Assembly: GCA_015709675.1 (NCBI GenBank)
Contig: CP054182.1
Location: forward strand, 1,591,448 to 1,655,447
DNA: 64,000 bases
Origin: Ignavibacteriales bacterium
GTDB lineage: Bacteria; Bacteroidota; Ignavibacteria; Ignavibacteriales; Ignavibacteriaceae
Reading direction: 5' to 3'
In this document: in pieces, positions 25,170 through 35,182 of the stretch
Numbering within the stretch: the first letter of the stretch is position 1
How the letters are laid out: the number at the start of each line of letters is the position of its first letter
Position numbers and translations under genes: made by a program
Notes under the pieces: model-generated
What the model saw: only the letters and a program-made list of their open reading frames with translations
Told to the model about the DNA's origin: nothing
The model's database searches: none

Positions 25170-26495
25170 TTAATAGCGGTAGTATTCCGGCTTGTATGGT
25201 CCGTCAACAGTTACTCCGATATATTCTGCCTGCTTGGGGTTCAGCTCTTCGAGCTCAACTCCGATCTTTTTCAGATGGAGGCGTGCAACCTGCTCATCCA
25301 GCTTCTTTGGAAGAGTATATACTTTATTCTCATAAGAAGCGTGGTTCTTCCACAGTTCAAGCTGTGCAAGCACCTGATTGGTGAATGAGTTGCTCATCAC
25401 GAATGAGGGATGCCCCATTGCGCAGCCAAGGTTTACCAGGCGGCCTTCAGCAAGCACGATGATATCCTTGCCGTCAACGGTGTATTTATCAACCTGCGGC
25501 TTGATGGTATCTTTAGTGTTACCGTAGTTCTCGTTCAGCCATGCCATGTCAATCTCATTGTCAAAGTGACCGATGTTGCAGACAACAGCTTTATCTTTCA
25601 TTGCCTTGAAGTGCTCTCCGGTAACGATATCACAGTTTCCGGTAGCGGTAACAATGATGTCGCATTCAGGAATAGCGGTGGAAAGTTTCTTTACTTCATA
25701 ACCTTCCATTGCTGCCTGCAGAGCGCAGATGGGGTCAATTTCGGTAACGATAACGCGGACACCTGCATGACGCAGTGAGTCAGCGGAACCTTTGCCTACA
25801 TCACCGTAACCGCAGACAACGGCGACTTTGCCTGCAAGCATCAGGTCGGTAGCGCGTCTGATAGCATCAACCAGTGACTCGCGGCAGCCGTATTTGTTGT
25901 CGAACTTTGACTTGGTCACGGAATCGTTAACATTGAATGCCGGCATCGGGAGGGTGCCGTTTTTCATTCTTTCATACAGGCGGTGAACACCGGTGGTGGT
26001 TTCTTCGCTGAGTCCTTTAATACCTGCAACCAGTTCCGGATATTTGTCCAGAACCATATTGGTCAGATCGCCGCCGTCATCCAGAATCATGTTCAGGGGT
26101 TTGCGGTCTGGCCCGAAGAAAAGGGTCTGCTCAATGCACCAGTCAAACTCTTCAGCGTTCATACCTTTCCAGGCATAAACGGGAATGCCTTTTGCAGCCA
26201 GAGCGGCAGCGGCATGATCCTGAGTTGAGAAAATGTTGCATGATGACCAGGTTACATCAGCGCCGAGCTCGATGAGGGTCTCAATCAGGACGGCTGTCTG
26301 AATGGTCATGTGGAGGCATCCGGCAATGCGGGCGCCCTTAAGGGGTTTAATCTTTCCGTATTCTTCGCGCAGAGCCATCAGGCCGGGCATTTCAGCTTCT
26401 GCCAGAGTGATTTCCTTGCGGCCCCACTCTGCCAGGGAGATATCCTTCACCTTATATGGCAGATAGGTTACTTCTTTATCGAGTGTTGAACTCAT
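25170..26495 (-). CDS. ahcY: Adenosylhomocysteinase
   Basis: The 441-residue NAD-dependent enzyme splits S-adenosylhomocysteine into adenosine and homocysteine. Recognisable parts are [17 protein letters not shown] near the N-terminus, the substrate region [17 protein letters not shown], the NAD-binding loop [17 protein letters not shown], and the C-terminal YKPEYYRY that reaches into the neighbouring subunit. It is 24 bases downstream of metK on the same strand, so the two steps of the activated-methyl cycle are co-transcribed. AAGGA precedes the ATG. A terminator follows. Confidence 0.97.
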   Translation of the reverse strand: MSSTLDKEVTYLPYKVKDISLAEWGRKEITLAEAEMPGLMALREEYGKIKPLKGARIAGCLHMTIQTAVLIETLIELGADVTWSSCNIFSTQDHAAAALAAKGIPVYAWKGMNAEEFDWCIEQTLFFGPDRKPLNMILDDGGDLTNMVLDKYPELVAGIKGLSEETTTGVHRLYERMKNGTLPMPAFNVNDSVTKSKFDNKYGCRESLVDAIRRATDLMLAGKVAVVCGYGDVGKGSADSLRHAGVRVIVTEIDPICALQAAMEGYEVKKLSTAIPECDIIVTATGNCDIVTGEHFKAMKDKAVVCNIGHFDNEIDMAWLNENYGNTKDTIKPQVDKYTVDGKDIIVLAEGRLVNLGCAMGHPSFVMSNSFTNQVLAQLELWKNHASYENKVYTLPKKLDEQVARLHLKKIGVELEELNPKQAEYIGVTVDGPYKPEYYRY

Positions 26496-26519
26496 TTCTG
26501 TCCTTCTTTTTCGTTGTTA

Positions 26520-27662
26520 TTAAGCATATTTTCTAAACACCGGAACAAGGTCAAGTTGTTCCCAGGTGAAGTCTTTATCGTTTCTTCCGAAGTGTCCATA
26601 AGCAACTGTCTTCTGGTAAATCGGTCTTCTCAACTTTAATCTGGTGATAATTCCTTTCGGAGTCAGATCAACTTCTTTGTCAATCATTTTAGCGATTTCA
26701 GTATCGGGGATAACTCCGGTGCCTTTGGTATCAACAAAGATGGAAACCGGCTGTGCAACTCCGATAGCATAAGCAAGCTGAACCAGGCACTCTTTTGCGA
26801 GTCCGGCAGCTACTACGTTCTTTGCAACGTGGCGTGCTGCGTAGGTTGCGCTTCTGTCCACTTTTGAGGGGTCTTTACCTGAGAATGCACCGCCGCCGTG
26901 GGGAGCCCATCCGCCGTAGGTATCAACAATGATTTTTCTTCCGGTCAGGCCGCTGTCTCCGTGAGGTCCGCCGATGACGAAGTTTCCGGTCGGGTTTACA
27001 AAGTATTTTGTCTTTTTGTCGAGCAGGCGGGCAGGGATTACTTTCTTGATGATGTTTTCGATCACATCAGCTTTAATCTGTTTCTGCTTTACTGAAGGGT
27101 CATGCTGGGTTGATACTACAACCGCATCAACACGGACCGGCTTTTTATTATCATCATACTCAACGGTCACCTGTGATTTTGAGTCAGGACGGAGGTATGG
27201 CATGGGGGAGTTTTTCATGCGGCGTACATCAGCAAGCTTTTTTACGATCTGATGTGCGTAGGTAATCGGCATCGGCATCAGTTCTTTTGTCTGATCGCAT
27301 GCATAACCGAACATGATACCCTGGTCTCCTGCTCCGCCGGTGTCAACGCCCATGGCGATATCGGGGGACTGAGTGTGAAGGGTATTGATAATACCGCAGG
27401 AATCAGCTTCAAACATATATTCAGCTTTTGTGTAGCCTATTTTTTTAACGGTATCGCGTACGATCTGCTGCAGATCAATCCATGCTTTGGTTGTAACCTC
27501 ACCGCCCACAACTACAAGGCCTGTGGTCACGAAGGTTTCGCATGCGACGCGCGCTGCCGGATCCTGCGCCAGGATGGCATCAAGCACGCCGTCTGATATT
27601 GCATCACTTACTTTATCGGGATGTCCTTCAGAGACCGACTCAGAGGTGAAGAGAAATGACAT
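26520..27662 (-). CDS. metK: S-adenosylmethionine synthetase
   Basis: MetK makes SAM from methionine and ATP. The 380-residue protein shows the methionine/ATP-binding [20 protein letters not shown], the central [12 protein letters not shown] and the C-terminal [21 protein letters not shown]. Length and motif order are normal. It is preceded by AAGGAAAACAC before ATG and lies 24 bases after a sugar nucleotidyltransferase gene on the same strand. There is no room for a SAM riboswitch in front of it. Confidence 0.97.
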   Translation of the reverse strand: MSFLFTSESVSEGHPDKVSDAISDGVLDAILAQDPAARVACETFVTTGLVVVGGEVTTKAWIDLQQIVRDTVKKIGYTKAEYMFEADSCGIINTLHTQSPDIAMGVDTGGAGDQGIMFGYACDQTKELMPMPITYAHQIVKKLADVRRMKNSPMPYLRPDSKSQVTVEYDDNKKPVRVDAVVVSTQHDPSVKQKQIKADVIENIIKKVIPARLLDKKTKYFVNPTGNFVIGGPHGDSGLTGRKIIVDTYGGWAPHGGGAFSGKDPSKVDRSATYAARHVAKNVVAAGLAKECLVQLAYAIGVAQPVSIFVDTKGTGVIPDTEIAKMIDKEVDLTPKGIITRLKLRRPIYQKTVAYGHFGRNDKDFTWEQLDLVPVFRKYA

Positions 27663-27686
27663 GTGTTTTCCTTTTTGTTATATATA

Positions 27687-28664
27687 TTAATTGAAATCTA
27701 TCTCGGTGGAATCGCCTGAATTCAGCTTGCGATACCGCCCTTTAATAATACTGTTTGAGCCGAGCAGGGAGTCCGTAAGGATGGAACTTCTGATCTCGGC
27801 ATTGTCCGCCACGATGGAATTTTTTACGATCGAATCGGAGATGGTAACTCCGTCCCCGATAGAAACATAAGGTCCGATAACCGAGTTTGTTACCATGGCT
27901 GATTCGGATATATAAACCGGTTCATTGATGACCACCCCCGGCAGTGCATATTGTTTTTCATTCTGTGAAAGCAAGAAGCGATTGGTTTCAAGCAGAGTTT
28001 CCGGCTTTCCGCAGTCATACCATCCTTCAACGGCAAAAGCGCCCATCGGCTCACCCCGGTCAATCATCATCATCAGTGCATCGGTAAGCTGAAACTCACC
28101 CCGGGTGCGGATATTGTTGACGATAAGATTGTGCAGGCACTCCGCCAGCAGTTTAGGATTCTTAATGTAATAAAGTCCTACAAGAGCAAGATTAGAAACC
28201 GGCTCCTGAGGTTTTTCAACAAGTTTATAAATCCTCCCGCTGTTCATCAGGGCAACACCAAAGCGGCGGGGGTCTTCAACGGATTTAACTCCAAGCGCGC
28301 TGGTCTTTAAGCTGAACACATTCGCCAGATTCACATCAAAGATGGTATCGCCGAGGATGATAAAAAGCTCTTCATCATCAAAGGTCGGAGCGGCTGTATA
28401 TATAGCATGCCCCAGCCCCTCAGGCACTTTCTGCTCAACGAATGCAGCATCTATCTGCGGGTAGTTTTTACTCACGTAGTCCTGTATCATATCACCCAGA
28501 TGGCCCCAGATAAAGGTTGCTCTGGTTATTCCTTCAGCCAGCAGCTTGTCAAGGATATGACCAAGTATCGGCTTACCCCCTACATTGAGGAGAACCTTCG
28601 GCGTGGTATGGGTATGTGGCTTTAATCTGCTGCCGATTCCGGCAACCGGTATGATAGCCCGCAT
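27687..28664 (-). CDS. Sugar-phosphate nucleotidyltransferase with left-handed beta-helix
   Basis: The protein (about 325 residues from the ATG at 28664) starts with MRAIIPVAGIGSRLKPHT, the nucleotide-binding loop of NTP transferases, followed by TPKVLLNVGGKPIL. Residues to about 230 form the transferase domain. The C-terminal 90 residues are hexapeptide-repeat sequence (VINEPVYISESAMVTNS and onward), a left-handed beta-helix. Relatives activate glucose-1-phosphate, mannose-1-phosphate or N-acetylglucosamine-1-phosphate; the sugar is not predictable. A longer start at 28694 exists, but AAAGGAG lies just before 28664 and the family begins there. It heads the metK-ahcY gene set. Confidence 0.88.
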   Translation of the reverse strand: MRAIIPVAGIGSRLKPHTHTTPKVLLNVGGKPILGHILDKLLAEGITRATFIWGHLGDMIQDYVSKNYPQIDAAFVEQKVPEGLGHAIYTAAPTFDDEELFIILGDTIFDVNLANVFSLKTSALGVKSVEDPRRFGVALMNSGRIYKLVEKPQEPVSNLALVGLYYIKNPKLLAECLHNLIVNNIRTRGEFQLTDALMMMIDRGEPMGAFAVEGWYDCGKPETLLETNRFLLSQNEKQYALPGVVINEPVYISESAMVTNSVIGPYVSIGDGVTISDSIVKNSIVADNAEIRSSILTDSLLGSNSIIKGRYRKLNSGDSTEIDFN

Positions 28665-29081
28665 GCGCTCCTTTATAATAAAGACAAAACTCAAATTTAC
28701 CGAAATTCCCAGTCAGGAACAAGACAGCTTTCATTAGTAATTAGGAGTGAGTAATTAGTAATTCAGGTATGTACAATTAACAATGTACAATGTACACGGA
28801 GCCGGGAAAGGTCTTAAGCAAGTAAGCGGGAATTCCTTTTCAAATACCGGCTACTAAGCAAACCAAAGATATTGAATTATCATTCACGCCACCATCCCAG
28901 GAGTGTCCCCACTGTCCCCAACTATAATCTTCTGCTGAATTTCTCAACTTTTTCTCATTTCCTGAAAAAGAAAATAAGGCGAAAAGAGGTAAAAATGCCC
29001 GTTTTTTGAAGATTTTATACTTGGTACAATAATTGCACTCAGGGTGCAGATAATGAACTAACTTATTAACCGGATGATGAA
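28665..29081. other. Divergent intergenic region with AATTA/TGTACAAT repeats
   Basis: About 417 bases separate the divergent nucleotidyltransferase and nifJ genes. Positions 28734-28798 are a patchwork of short direct repeats (TTAGTAATTAGGAGTGAG, then AGTAATTAGTAATTCAGG, then GTACAATTAACAATGTACAATGTAC). Both promoters must lie here but I could not identify consensus elements with confidence. No gene or RNA was recognised. Confidence 0.6.
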
Positions 29082-32000
29082 ATGGACAGAAAAAAAGTAA
29101 CCATTGACGGTAATGAAGCCGCGGCGTACGTGGCTTACAATACCAATGAAGTAATAGCAATTTACCCGATCACCCCCTCCTCAAATATGGGCGAGTGGTG
29201 CGATCAGTGGTCCTCAGAAAACAAACAGAATATTTGGGGTGAAGTACCATCAGTAACCGAAATGCAGTCAGAAGGGGGAGCAGCCGGAGCAGTTCACGGA
29301 GCACTCCAGAGCGGCGCACTCACCACTACCTTCACTGCATCACAAGGCCTCCTCCTGATGATTCCAAACATGTACAAGATTGCCGGCGAGCTAACCCCGA
29401 CCGTTTTTCATGTATCAGCAAGAGCCCTCGCTGCCCAGGCCCTTTCAATCTTTGGCGATCACAGTGACGTAATGTCAACCCGCCAGACCGGATTTGCAAT
29501 GCTCGCCTCCAACTCAGTACAGGAAGTTATGGACTTCGCTCTGATTGCTCAGGCAGCTACCTTAAAAGCACGCATTCCATTTCTTCACTTCTTCGATGGA
29601 TTCCGCACCTCCCATGAAGTGATGAAAATTGAACAGCTCACCAAAGAAGACATGAAATTCATGATGGATGAGCAGCTTATCTTTGAGCATCGTCAGAGAG
29701 CACTCAGCCCTGACCATCCGGTTATGCGCGGTACCGCACAGAACCCTGATGTCTATTTCCAGGGAAGGGAAACCGTTAATCCGTTCTACAATGCATGCCC
29801 CGGCATCGTTCAGGAAACTATGGATAAGTTCGCCGGACTTACCGGAAGACAGTATAACCTGTTCGAATACTATGGTCCGCAGGATGCTGAACGCATCATT
29901 ATCGTTATGGGATCAGGGGCAACCGCGATCGAAGAAGTGGTTGATTATATGAGCGCGCGGGAAGAAAAAGTCGGTGTACTTAAAGTCCGTCTTTACAGAC
30001 CTTTCTCAATCAAACATTTTATTAACACACTCCCCAAGACCACAAAGTTCATCACCGTACTCGACCGCTGCAAAGAGCCGGGCGCTGCTGAACCTCTCTA
30101 TCTTGATGTGGTGAATGCAGTAACAGAATCATTCAACGAAGGAACCCTCCCGTTTGCATTCCCGAAAATCACCGGCGGCAGATACGGCCTCTCATCAAAG
30201 GAATTTACTCCTGCGATGATTAAAGCTGTTTATGATGAAATGAAAAAACCGGCACCGAAGAATCACTTCACGGTTGGTATCATTGATGATGTTACCTTCA
30301 CCAGTCTTGATTTTGATCCTGCATTCTCCGTTGAAGCTCCTGAAACATTCAGAGGCAAGTTCTACGGACTCGGCGCTGATGGTACCGTCGGTGCTAACAA
30401 GAACTCAATCAAAATCATAGGCGAGGGCACTGACTACTATGCTCAGGGTTACTTCGTCTATGACTCAAAGAAATCAGGATCAACAACTGTATCACATCTC
30501 CGTTTCGGTCCTAAGGAAATCAAATCATCCTATCTGATCAGCACATCAAACTTTGTTGCATGCCATCAGCAGGTATTCCTCGAGAAGATGGATATGCTCA
30601 GCGATGCCATGGAAGGCGCAACATTCCTTCTTAATACAAAAGTTGCTCCTGAGCATGTCTGGGAAACACTTCCTGAAAAAGTTCAGACTGATCTCATCAA
30701 TAAAAAAATGAAGCTCTTTGTAATTGATGCTTATAAAGTTGCTGATGAAGTAGGACTCGGCGGAAGAATCAATTCCGTGATGCAGACATGCTTCTTTGCT
30801 ATATCAAAGATTTTTGATAAAGAAGCCGCAATAGAACTGATTAAAACTGCTATCAAGAAAACCTATGGCGCAAAAGGCGATAAGGTTGTTCAAATGAACT
30901 TCATGGCGGTTGATAAAACGATTGAACATCTCTTTGAAGTTCCGGTACCTGAAAAAGTAACCAGCAAGATTGCTCTTCTGCCGGCAGTATCCGGGAAGAA
31001 TGTTCCATCATTTGTAATGGATGTAACCGCAAAGATTATCGAAGGCAAGGGTGACCTGCTGCCGGTAAGCAAAATGCCGATAGACGGTACATATCCTCTT
31101 GCAACTTCAAAGTGGGAAAAAAGAAATATCGCTCTCGAAGTTCCTGAATGGGATGCAGATGTATGTATACAGTGTAACAAATGCGTTATCGTTTGCCCGC
31201 ATGCAACCATCCGCTCCAAGGTATATGATCCGGCAGCACTTGAAGGTGCTCCTGAAACATTCAAGGCAGTGAACTTCAAGTCAAAGGAATACGGCGAAGG
31301 CATGAAGTATTCGCTTCAGGTAGCAGTTGAAGACTGTACCGGATGCGGACTCTGCGTTGATGTCTGCCCTGCAAAGAATAAGAGAGAGCCGAAGTATAAA
31401 GCAATCAACATGGTTGAACAGCTTCCGCTGCGTGAAAAAGAGCGTGCTAACTGGGACTTCTTCCTCTCCATTCCTGATATTGACAGACGGCATATCAATA
31501 CAGCCAATGTCAAAGATTCACAGTTCCTCGAGCCGCTGTTTGAGTTCTCAGGCGCATGTTCCGGCTGCGGAGAAACTCCTTATGTAAAACTGGTGAGCCA
31601 GCTGTTCGGTGACCGTGCGCTTATAGCAAACGCAACCGGATGTTCCTCTATTTACGGAGGCAACCTGCCAACAACTCCCTGGGCAGTGAATAAAGACGGC
31701 AGAGGCCCTGCATGGTCAAACTCACTCTTTGAGGATAACGCTGAATTCGGACTTGGTTTCAGACTCGCGGTTGACAAACACAACCTGCAGGCACAAAACC
31801 TTCTCAAAAAGCACGCATCACTGCTGGGCGAAGCCCTTGTTCAGTCAATTCTGGATGCTCCGCAGAAAACCGAATCCGATATATATGAGCAGAGGGAACG
31901 CGTTGCTGAACTCAAAGGCAAACTCGCCGGCATCCTCAGCAACGGTTACGATCCGGCAATAAAAGGCGAACTGGAGCACATTGTTTCTCTTGCTGATTAT

Positions 32001-32675
32001 CTGGTGAAGAAATCAGTCTGGATCATGGGCGGTGACGGATGGGCTTATGACATCGGTTACGGCGGACTTGATCATGTGATTGCATCCGGCAAGAATGTAA
32101 ACATCCTCGTCCTTGATACTGAAGTATACAGCAACACCGGCGGACAGTGCTCAAAGGCAACCCCGCGCGGAGCAGTCGCCAAGTTCGCTGCAGGCGGCAA
32201 GCCCGGCAACAAGAAAGACCTGGCTCTGATGGCAATGAACTACGGCAATGTATATGTTGCCAAGATTGCAATGGGTTCAAACGATGCGCAGACCGTAAAG
32301 GCAATCCTTGAAGCTGAAGCATACGACGGACCTTCCATCATCATCGCATACAGTCACTGTATTGCTCACGGTATCAACATGGCAACCGCTATGAAGAATC
32401 AGAAAGCCGCAGTTGACACTGGCTACTGGCCGCTCTTCAGATATAATCCTGAAACCGAAGAAGGAAAGAATCCGTTTAAGCTGGATTCAAAAGCTCCGAA
32501 GATGGCATTCAGAGATTATGCATACATGGAAACCCGCTATAAGATGCTCACCAAGAGTCATCCTCAGGTAGCTGAACAGCTTATGAAGGAAGCTCAGGAG
32601 GATGTCGTCCGTAAGTGGAAGATCTATGAAGAGATGGCTGCAGAACCGGCCGCAAAAAAAGATGAAGTTAAATAA
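29082..32675 (+). CDS. nifJ: Pyruvate:ferredoxin (flavodoxin) oxidoreductase, single-chain
   Basis: The 1197-residue homodimeric enzyme interconverts pyruvate + CoA and acetyl-CoA + CO2 with ferredoxin. From the N-terminus: the alpha domain starting DGNEAAAYVAYNTNEVIAIYPITP, the gamma domain with GLGADGTVGANKNSIKIIG, a two-[4Fe-4S] ferredoxin domain (CIQCNKCVIVCP and CTGCGLCVDVCP), and the thiamine diphosphate domain with CSGCGETPYVKL, GDGWAYDIGYGG and VLDTEVYSNTGGQCSKATP. The presence suggests anaerobic or microaerobic pyruvate metabolism. It is followed by a DHOD-like gene. Confidence 0.97.
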   Translation: MDRKKVTIDGNEAAAYVAYNTNEVIAIYPITPSSNMGEWCDQWSSENKQNIWGEVPSVTEMQSEGGAAGAVHGALQSGALTTTFTASQGLLLMIPNMYKIAGELTPTVFHVSARALAAQALSIFGDHSDVMSTRQTGFAMLASNSVQEVMDFALIAQAATLKARIPFLHFFDGFRTSHEVMKIEQLTKEDMKFMMDEQLIFEHRQRALSPDHPVMRGTAQNPDVYFQGRETVNPFYNACPGIVQETMDKFAGLTGRQYNLFEYYGPQDAERIIIVMGSGATAIEEVVDYMSAREEKVGVLKVRLYRPFSIKHFINTLPKTTKFITVLDRCKEPGAAEPLYLDVVNAVTESFNEGTLPFAFPKITGGRYGLSSKEFTPAMIKAVYDEMKKPAPKNHFTVGIIDDVTFTSLDFDPAFSVEAPETFRGKFYGLGADGTVGANKNSIKIIGEGTDYYAQGYFVYDSKKSGSTTVSHLRFGPKEIKSSYLISTSNFVACHQQVFLEKMDMLSDAMEGATFLLNTKVAPEHVWETLPEKVQTDLINKKMKLFVIDAYKVADEVGLGGRINSVMQTCFFAISKIFDKEAAIELIKTAIKKTYGAKGDKVVQMNFMAVDKTIEHLFEVPVPEKVTSKIALLPAVSGKNVPSFVMDVTAKIIEGKGDLLPVSKMPIDGTYPLATSKWEKRNIALEVPEWDADVCIQCNKCVIVCPHATIRSKVYDPAALEGAPETFKAVNFKSKEYGEGMKYSLQVAVEDCTGCGLCVDVCPAKNKREPKYKAINMVEQLPLREKERANWDFFLSIPDIDRRHINTANVKDSQFLEPLFEFSGACSGCGETPYVKLVSQLFGDRALIANATGCSSIYGGNLPTTPWAVNKDGRGPAWSNSLFEDNAEFGLGFRLAVDKHNLQAQNLLKKHASLLGEALVQSILDAPQKTESDIYEQRERVAELKGKLAGILSNGYDPAIKGELEHIVSLADYLVKKSVWIMGGDGWAYDIGYGGLDHVIASGKNVNILVLDTEVYSNTGGQCSKATPRGAVAKFAAGGKPGNKKDLALMAMNYGNVYVAKIAMGSNDAQTVKAILEAEAYDGPSIIIAYSHCIAHGINMATAMKNQKAAVDTGYWPLFRYNPETEEGKNPFKLDSKAPKMAFRDYAYMETRYKMLTKSHPQVAEQLMKEAQEDVVRKWKIYEEMAAEPAAKKDEVK

Positions 32676-32694
32676 GTAAATCATTTGTCCGGAC

Positions 32695-32727
32695 AACGGG
32701 GCATCCATCATCATCCGGAGCCCCGTT
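32695..32727 (+). other. Intercistronic hairpin between nifJ and DHOD-like gene
   Basis: AACGGGGC (32695-32702) pairs with GCCCCGTT (32720-32727). No T-run follows, so it is more likely a processing or partial attenuation hairpin than a full terminator. Confidence 0.5.
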
Positions 32728-32759
32728 CCGGAGATATATAAAACTATTGCGAGGAAACA

Positions 32760-33752
32760 ATGAGTGATCTTAAAACAACATATCTGGGACTGGACCTGAA
32801 AAATCCGCTGGTCCCTTCGGCCGGGCCTCTTTCACGCGATCTGCAGAATATCCGCCACATGGAAGATGCAGGAGCGGCAGCCGTGGTCTTTTATTCCATT
32901 TTTGAGGAACAGCTTGAGCACGAAAGTCTTGAACTCTTCCACCACACAACACATCATGCTGAAAGCTATGCTGAGGCGACATCCTATTTCCCTGAAACCG
33001 TAGAGTTCAAGTTTGGTCCGGATGAATATCTGAATCAGATCCGCCGCGCAAAGGAATCGGTTTCGATTCCGGTGATCGGCTCTCTGAACGGAAAATCAGT
33101 CGGCGGCTGGGTTGAATACGCAAAGCAGATTCAGCAGGCAGGCGCTGATGCTCTTGAACTGAATATATACCGCCTTGCAGCGGATATGAACCTGAGCGGT
33201 GCTGAGGTTGAAAAAGAATATGTGGAAATCGTAAAAGCTGTAGCCGGAGGAGTAACCATCCCTGTTTCAGTTAAGATAGGCCCGTTCTTCAGCAGCATAC
33301 CGAATATGGCAAAGCAGCTTGAAGAGGCAGGTGCTAAAGGACTGGTGCTCTTTAACCGTTTCTATCAGCCGGATATTGATCTGGAAAATCTTGAAGTAGT
33401 GCCGAATGTACTGCTCAGCACCCCGATGGCAATGCGACTTCCGCTCAGATGGATTGCGCTGCTGCATGGCAGAGTAGGTCTTGATCTGGCTGCAACCAGC
33501 GGTATCTATACCGAAAAAGACGTGCTGAAGATGCTCATGGCTGGTGCTAATGTAACCATGATGCTCTCTTCACTGCTCAAATTTGGTATTCATCATATTG
33601 CTGATGTTCTGGCAAAGATGAAATACTGGATGGAAGTAAATGAGTATGAATCAGTAGAACAGATGAGAGGCAGCATGAGTTATATCAAGTCTCCTGATCC
33701 GTCACAGTTTGAACGTGCTAACTATATGAAAGCGCTTCAGTCATATAAATAA
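32760..33752 (+). CDS. Dihydroorotate dehydrogenase-like FMN protein
   Basis: The 330-residue protein is a TIM-barrel related to dihydroorotate dehydrogenase and begins DLKTTYLGLDLKNPLVPSAG. It also carries IPVIGSLNGKSVGGWVEYA, DALELNIY, VSVKIGPFFSS and GLVLFNRFYQPDID, where DHODs bind FMN and substrate. The Cys or Ser base loop typical of true PyrD is not evident, so it may not act in pyrimidine synthesis. It directly follows nifJ, a recurrent neighbourhood in this group of bacteria, suggesting a redox role linked to pyruvate oxidation; that is inference. A strong terminator follows. Confidence 0.85.
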   Translation: MSDLKTTYLGLDLKNPLVPSAGPLSRDLQNIRHMEDAGAAAVVFYSIFEEQLEHESLELFHHTTHHAESYAEATSYFPETVEFKFGPDEYLNQIRRAKESVSIPVIGSLNGKSVGGWVEYAKQIQQAGADALELNIYRLAADMNLSGAEVEKEYVEIVKAVAGGVTIPVSVKIGPFFSSIPNMAKQLEEAGAKGLVLFNRFYQPDIDLENLEVVPNVLLSTPMAMRLPLRWIALLHGRVGLDLAATSGIYTEKDVLKMLMAGANVTMMLSSLLKFGIHHIADVLAKMKYWMEVNEYESVEQMRGSMSYIKSPDPSQFERANYMKALQSYK

Positions 33753-33773
33753 TCATAGCTGATTATTTTAGGA

Positions 33774-33813
33774 GCCCCTGGCGTTAACACATCCGTCAGG
33801 GGCATTTTTATTT
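33774..33813 (+). terminator. Intrinsic terminator after nifJ/DHOD-like genes
   Basis: GCCCCTG (33774-33780) pairs with CAGGGGC (33797-33803), extended inward by GCG/CCGT partial pairing, followed by ATTTTTATTT. Confidence 0.88.
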
Positions 33814-33965
33814 AATGAACAATTTACAATGAAAAATGAAGAATGCTCGAAGCTGGCTTTAGCCGGCAGGTTAAAATTAATGCCTGATCTCATTTATAAG
33901 ATTTATCCCCATAGCCCCAAGTTTCCTCACTGTTCCCATAAGTTTTCGCACCCACCCAGTTATAA

Positions 33966-33998
33966 ACAAAAAACCCGCCTTATTGAGGGGCGGGTTTT
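33966..33998 (-). terminator. Intrinsic terminator after DUF2911 gene
   Basis: AAAACCCGCC (33970-33979) pairs with GGCGGGTTTT (33989-33998). On the minus strand a T-run follows, 23 bases past the stop of the DUF2911 gene. It could also act in the other direction. Confidence 0.88.
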
Positions 33999-34020
33999 GA
34001 GCTCAATATATTAAGAAACT

Positions 34021-34857
34021 TTACTTCTTCCACTCAGCAAGAAGTTTTTTCATATCTTCAAAATCAAACGGAGCCGGTTTCATTGCTTCACCCATGCGGA
34101 TTGCTTTTTCCATAAACATAACCGCATCTCCTTTTTTGCCCATCTTCTCAAGGATTCTTGCCTTCATCCGTACATTCCAGTAGCTTTCCTGAACGCCGAT
34201 AGATTTATCAATCCAGTTGAGTGCTTCATTCAGGTCCATTCCGTTGTTGAATATATATGATGCATAAGAAAGGGGAGTGTTGGCTGAGAAATTTTTATTC
34301 ACTCTTTCTTTGATAAGATCTCTTGTCTTAAACTGAACAGTGAAACTCACTTTCAGCTTTTCCCATGAAAGACTGATCTCGGCAGTGCTGTCGGTCAGTT
34401 CAGCCACATCAAAAGCGAGGCGCTCGGTGTGGTCGGCAGTAACTACCGGAACAGCGGTCAGGCGCATGGCATCATTTTCCTGTTTGTAGCCGTAACTGCC
34501 ATTCAGATTATTGTCTTTGCTGAGGATAAGAGTCCACTCTTTTTCACCGGGTATGGTGTGGAATCCGTAAGTAGCCGCGGGAAGTTCTTTGCCATTGATG
34601 GTTACCGGATCGGAGAACTTAATAGTGGTGTTGGCATTAGCTCCGGCACGCCACATCTGGCCGTAAGGTACCAGTCCGCCCCAGATTTTGCGTCCTTTTA
34701 CAGCAGGCCGGGACCAGGTAACAACTACCTCAGAAACTCCAACATTCTGGCTTAAAGTGGCTTTTGGGCTGGAAGCAGGAGTAATAAGCTGAGCAAAGGA
34801 TGGGTCAGCTGCCAGAACGATCAACGCCAGCAGCACTCCGGAAAAAAGATTTTTCAT
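34021..34857 (-). CDS. DUF2911 domain secreted protein with C-terminal TPR-like part
   Basis: The 278-residue protein has a signal peptide (KNLFSGVLLALIVLAADPSFAQ) and then the DUF2911 domain, recognised by VVVTWSRPAVKGRKIWGG, VPYGQMWRAGANANTTIKF and GFHTIPGEKEWTLILSKD. The last ~80 residues are helical and TPR-like (NWIDKSIGVQESYWNVRMKA, MGKKGDAVMFMEKAIRMGE). DUF2911 proteins are exported and common in Bacteroidetes; their function is unknown. It is a single-gene unit with its own terminator. Confidence 0.88.
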   Translation of the reverse strand: MKNLFSGVLLALIVLAADPSFAQLITPASSPKATLSQNVGVSEVVVTWSRPAVKGRKIWGGLVPYGQMWRAGANANTTIKFSDPVTINGKELPAATYGFHTIPGEKEWTLILSKDNNLNGSYGYKQENDAMRLTAVPVVTADHTERLAFDVAELTDSTAEISLSWEKLKVSFTVQFKTRDLIKERVNKNFSANTPLSYASYIFNNGMDLNEALNWIDKSIGVQESYWNVRMKARILEKMGKKGDAVMFMEKAIRMGEAMKPAPFDFEDMKKLLAEWKK

Positions 34858-35182
34858 GTGTGCACCTTCTTTTAGTTTTAAAAATTTCAGGCGGAAATAT
34901 AGCCCTAAAATAGCTTTTTCCTAAGGTCATTGGGGAGAACCATGCATGGTTAGTAAGTTCATCAGGTTCTATAACAAGGTACGTTTTATACTAATTCCTT
35001 GGATAAGCACCAGCCGGTCAGTGATTGAACTTTGCGTTCCTTTGCGATGTACTCTGCGTACTTTGCGTTGAAACTCTTTTAGTGTCTCGGATTGCGGGTT
35101 TAGAATCCCATAGTTTGCATTTCATTCATACCCCATTTTCCGTAAATTGAGCCATTCATTTTTCACTTATTGAGGGCACACG
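34858..35182. other. Divergent intergenic region with TTTGCG repeats
   Basis: These 325 bases separate the divergent DUF2911 and subtilase genes. Positions 35030-35075 contain direct repeats of TTTGCG with spacers (CTTTGCGTTCCTTTGCGATG, then ACTTTGCGTTG), a type of dispersed intergenic element also hinted at by AACGCAAAG near 24798. No gene was found. A CCATGCATGG palindrome is at about 34940-34949. Confidence 0.6.

Noticed and set aside
27663-27686. Possible SAM riboswitch in front of metK
   Set aside because: Only 24 bases separate metK from the upstream gene, too short for any SAM riboswitch class.
28840-29160. 106-codon minus-strand open frame overlapping the nifJ start
   Set aside because: It overlaps the well-supported nifJ start and shows no protein family pattern.
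33829-34014. 61-codon plus-strand open frame before the DUF2911 gene
   Set aside because: It consists of intergenic repeat text (ATGAACAATTTACAATG-type) and ends in the DUF2911 terminator hairpin; no ribosome site and no family resemblance.
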